From JBFMAI01 sp040755725 (GTDB lineage: Bacteria; Planctomycetota; Phycisphaerae; UBA1845; Fen-1342), in contig JBFMAI010000034.1 of NCBI GenBank assembly GCA_040755725.1, forward strand, positions 1-64,000: a stretch of DNA of 64,000 bases, read 5' to 3'. The number at the start of each line of letters is the position of its first letter. Position 1 is the stretch's first letter. The translations under genes were made by a program, and so were the position numbers. Shown in pieces: positions 62,901 through 64,000 of the stretch. Under the pieces are notes generated by a model. The model searched no databases. It saw only the letters and a list, made by a program, of their open reading frames with translations, and was not told the DNA's origin.

Positions 62901-64000
62901 GGATCCAGCCCCGCCAGCAAGTGCTTGTCGTGCCAATAGGCCGTCCACCATTCCTCGTAGCTCCACGCATAGCGCGGCGCATAAGGGGGGCACCCGTCAC
63001 TCGGCCGCGGAGTACGCACATTGGGGATGTACGGTCGGCGCGGGTCGATCTGGAGCTTCTGGGCGGAGCCGGCCACCTCGATCCACGCATCCGGCCCGTC
63101 GTAGTGGCCGTTGCCGAAACGGGCCATGAAGCCGCGGGCATTGGGATCACCGGCGACGCGGTACGGTTCGCCGGCGTCGCCAGGATAATTGGCCCGGATG
63201 TAGGCCTCGGCCCAGGCCCGCGATGCGGGGTCGGGGTTCTTGTAGCTCGGGTCGAGCCGGCGCCACACGCCGTCGCCCACATAGACCCGCAGGAAATCCT
63301 CGAACGGCTCCGGGAAGCTCCAGGAACCGCTGTTATCGACGTCGCAGTACTCGGCCTCTTCGATGATCCCGTTGCGCGGGTTGAACGAGCGCGGGCACAC
63401 TTGGATCACCGACCCCGGGTTGTTGGGGTCGGGAACCTCCTCGGTGGCCCCCCACCCGTCCCGCACCGCCTCGCACAGCGCGTCATACCGCCCATTCTCG
63501 TTCAGGTCACGAAACCGCTCGCCCGGCGTCCACACCGCACGCGCCCGAATCGGATCGAAGTCGATGAAGCCGGCCGCGGGCACATCCGGAGTTGGGCCTT
63601 GCAGCCCCGGCCCCACGTTCGGCGTCCCCGTGCCCTCCAGGTTGCCGTTGTAGTCGATTAGGATCGCCTGCCGGGTCTGGACGATCGTCTCGCCCTCGAA
63701 CGGTTCAAAGGCCCCCGAATCGTTCAAATCAACAACCGGCAGGCGCAGCCCGTCGAGCGACGTGGCACTCCGCGGATCCACCGTCGCCCCCGTGCTGTCG
63801 AGGGCTTCGGGCGGCAGAATCGGCCATGGAGTCTCCACCCACCCGAACACGTCGCCGCTGACGTTCACTTGCCCGTACGAGATTTCGTACCAGTACTCGG
63901 CGAACGAGTCGATGCCCGGGCTGGTCCGATCGAAGTACTGCGCGAAGATGTCCTCCCGTTTGGGCAACCGGGCCTGAAACTGCGGCAACGGCTCCGTCAC
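56939..64000 (-). CDS. Giant secreted M6-like metalloprotease with PKD, TSP3 and FN3 modules, N-terminus beyond window
   Basis: At least 2353 residues; the frame is open at the right edge. Numbering is from 64000. The first residues (SFAEYWYEISYGQVNVSGDV) are the conserved M6 start after a propeptide, so the true N-terminus is upstream. Residues about 250-900 carry large insertions. The zinc motif HEWLH (about 1006-1010) with downstream GYPDLYDYDEY and IMSGG fits immune-inhibitor-A-type proteases. A PKD domain (about 1583-1670, YAWDFGDGT) is followed by about 14 TSP3 calcium repeats (about 1672-2067), two FN3-like units and a fifteenth TSP3 repeat. A C-terminal hydrophobic span with arginines (MMTLATLLGLWSTRSRARR) looks like a sorting signal. 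It likely acts on the cell surface. Confidence 0.9.
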   Translation of the reverse strand: MTEPLPQFQARLPKREDIFAQYFDRTSPGIDSFAEYWYEISYGQVNVSGDVFGWVETPWPILPPEALDSTGATVDPRSATSLDGLRLPVVDLNDSGAFEPFEGETIVQTRQAILIDYNGNLEGTGTPNVGPGLQGPTPDVPAAGFIDFDPIRARAVWTPGERFRDLNENGRYDALCEAVRDGWGATEEVPDPNNPGSVIQVCPRSFNPRNGIIEEAEYCDVDNSGSWSFPEPFEDFLRVYVGDGVWRRLDPSYKNPDPASRAWAEAYIRANYPGDAGEPYRVAGDPNARGFMARFGNGHYDGPDAWIEVAGSAQKLQIDPRRPYIPNVRTPRPSDGCPPYAPRYAWSYEEWWTAYWHDKHLLAGLDPGPVAPPPPAWEERVPNLIAFDPALPKGWNDPAGVERPFTPNCGGNTARAQQDGTPYFPWCVPPTSPGSGCGDNDLRDPNSPNFDGVYNGGDGSGDDPEKPILPDALDLNTDGVRDVYDGPAEFDDLASSIYHIAVAENKSGLWYGGDGRPGEVTSPRNTSPYGQDFGTGNPNSAGGPDGYIPAAGPLAFNIHGANGYDAGNMLNLELLTWRTSPEAVGLAAIAYQENNQRYYVADPVYSRLIRATVTETTPPTATGEVVGHFWDPTSPTYDPRFDGYTMSALAFIRPSVGQPTLWGICSKPSGSTWRHALVFVNWNNGAATWQTELVSTTTWPFDIPVRDMVYDLANNRFLVTIEDSGITELWSISNDAQNPNYRKAEYLATLGVAFIGAEGLAFDRVTNTLYTKDEAIGVLATVNVATGALTPVGTGAAALSYEVRSLTFKPGAAPNVVGLDTTSGLFAVDTGGTPPGQSRPFGTLAGLVSSYYQALGRDFNLDGLLDLGEVRAAGSENYVMDEYADTNNSGGPEVAYPFNRRRLTEDIVAALDATVDWDQVVMVVGGKAFVHSSFMLPAGLVDPELNSGDRPLFVLPAPGMDLPIQVREEPGTTYSPIWFSDFGTPLDGDGETGTPNVGFHKGMMVHEWLHVWEGYPDLYDYDEYISGIINHPVGGWCIMSGGFVHPSAPLKQAGIGKAELGTQHIPWISVTDLTQVLNPRQETEVTLHDYAFSPVNSVYVYKNPRVPGLPSTYDPTDTTLDGELFYFWRVTDRPSPLAGRVNFSRYGPGPGVLIMHTDFGDNFEGVPLQQRVGSHFTYNIQQADGQYELENGLNLGDPNDPFPGLLGVREWNEATSPGSLWWGGTRSDLEIRDIVELTDRSIVTFYWNMRSVPELTFNRPPATYVQQYQGRRWLILGMEAYDAFAGTDIEFYADDDPEGYDELYQLPPDLHKTSPDIVRITHPVDITGLPDGEYFFFARLKPGKGIDNQWELKYMTPRADVNNRGRGRLAHPADPNQPGLAIAVDAQGRLETRLEDWTVTCVDHSVADFEVWRVEGTASGLQTNRATTGIPYTTDNGDLSFVILYAPDAVTQTGAGVSLAYDGAQYTTLTDPGARFLASTFKPGDRVRIVGGPGAKPGFYTIYNAPATTKLKLVGNAGTAPAGVTYRVHAFSQGGGGPQADRFLFRTTGRTPYSTPLELRHGQIYPRVYAHIEVSYPDALTNPEQRAPLRVRFDASDSLNELGGTETLKYAWDFGDGTAPSTEPVVEHVYTAEQFPGPNPAAVTVYLTVTSTASNPPLPPGVATVLIVINPPFFDADGDGVPDGEDNCPAVYNPHQEDADGDGLGDACDNCSAVANPEQVDTDGDGVGDACDNCPTVANAPPPGQPQADQDGDGVGDVCDNCKLVPNPDQADADGDKFGDACDNCPAVANPTQTDTDQDGRGDACDNCPAIANPDQADADGDGRGDACDNCKHVANPNQGDSDGDGVGDACDNCPLKTNPSQTDGDNDGFGDACDNCVSVANPDQRDTDGDGFGDACDDDDDDDGVPDAIDNCPLIYNPTQADRDKDGIGDACDNDNDNDGIPDVQDNCWLVYNPDQADRDKDGIGDACDNDNDNDGIADAQDNCPAVANPTQADRDQDGLGDACDNCPSHANPDQRDTDGDGIGDVCEDRDGDAVPDLVDNCPAVHNPDQADVDQNGIGDACEPAGPQPADGAVNVAVDADLAWSSVGGATSYDVYFGTATPPAKVGNVATNKWPLATLAYETTYYWKVVIRGSGWSTGGPIWSFTTRTGPPAEPRSPFPADGATGVARNVQLAWAESPNTTIYQVFLGIGPALADMAFLGNTTAAAWGPLDLDAGKAYYWRVVAKNDSGSTTSPVWSFQTKTSGPPAVIDQCPDDPNKTEPGVCGCGTPDVDSDDDGVLDCEDNCPNRANPDQADADDDGIGDVCEEDSGRPTPGSPALCPAAGAMMTLATLLGLWSTRSRARRPFRPSRG
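57800..58985 (-). repeat. Thrombospondin type 3 coding repeat array
   Basis: About 14 consecutive DNC-type units of mostly 23 residues (roughly 69 bases), e.g. DADGDGLGDACDNC, with longer D-N-D spacers between some units. The DNA is locally repetitive (GGGCAGTTGTCGCAGGCGTC) and thus prone to unequal exchange. Each unit should bind calcium and stiffen the protein stalk. Confidence 0.9.

Overview
The window is high-GC DNA that reads like a member of the Planctomycetota, probably close to the class Phycisphaerae. The lineage call is an inference from gene content. It rests on a dockerin-like GD(I/L)N..INPF tail on a secreted peptidase, a PEP-CTERM protein, a Minf_1886-type protein (a family known mainly from Planctomycetes and Verrucomicrobia), paired DUF1573 proteins, very large secreted proteins with thrombospondin type 3 repeats, and many short dispersed palindromic repeats. 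No rRNA, tRNA or CRISPR array was seen.

Layout. 1-3822: the 5' part of recG (running off the left edge and carrying an in-frame low-complexity insertion), a LysM lipoprotein and a secreted M28 peptidase. 3797-8333 (minus): a compact five-gene cassette encoding a small protein, a coiled-coil protein, a formylglycine-generating-enzyme-like protein without the catalytic cysteines, a zinc-ribbon GTPase and a GAP1-like protein. This is the best candidate for a poorly described system in the window. 8625-10133: a Memo-AMMECR1 fusion. 10204-17712 (minus): a Mu-like phage head module (portal, protease, decoration protein, major capsid, gp36-like) with a GNAT acetyltransferase, a lipoprotein and two small membrane proteins, but no terminase, tail or transposase.

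18198-30055: a B12-binding-type radical SAM protein, a POT-family transporter, a TPR/HEAT protein, two DUF1573 proteins, a sigma-70 family factor with a recognisable promoter, a leader region with two intrinsic terminators, and a class II synthetase-like protein resembling the asparagine-synthetase paralog of AsnRS. 30056-39610: a large membrane-anchored coiled-coil protein, a cysteine-less redoxin and a CPBP intramembrane protease (minus), then a four-gene envelope cluster of LPP20/FlgT-like proteins and a PEP-CTERM protein (plus).

39724-56733: a Xer recombinase, then a long plus-strand series: L,D-transpeptidase, overlapping MBOAT acyltransferase, a secreted 938-residue protein, a PSP1 (RicT-like) protein, Minf_1886, an AI-2E-type permease, a small membrane protein, a CgeB-like glycosyltransferase and a secreted glycosidase-like protein. 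These are followed by a lower-GC gap, a small secreted protein (minus) and a PglD-like acetyltransferase. 56939-64000 (minus) is a very large M6-like metalloprotease with a PKD domain, about 15 TSP3 repeats and FN3-like modules, whose N-terminus lies beyond the window. Much of the content concerns the cell envelope and secretion. Repeat families fill many intergenic gaps, and one has entered coding sequence twice.
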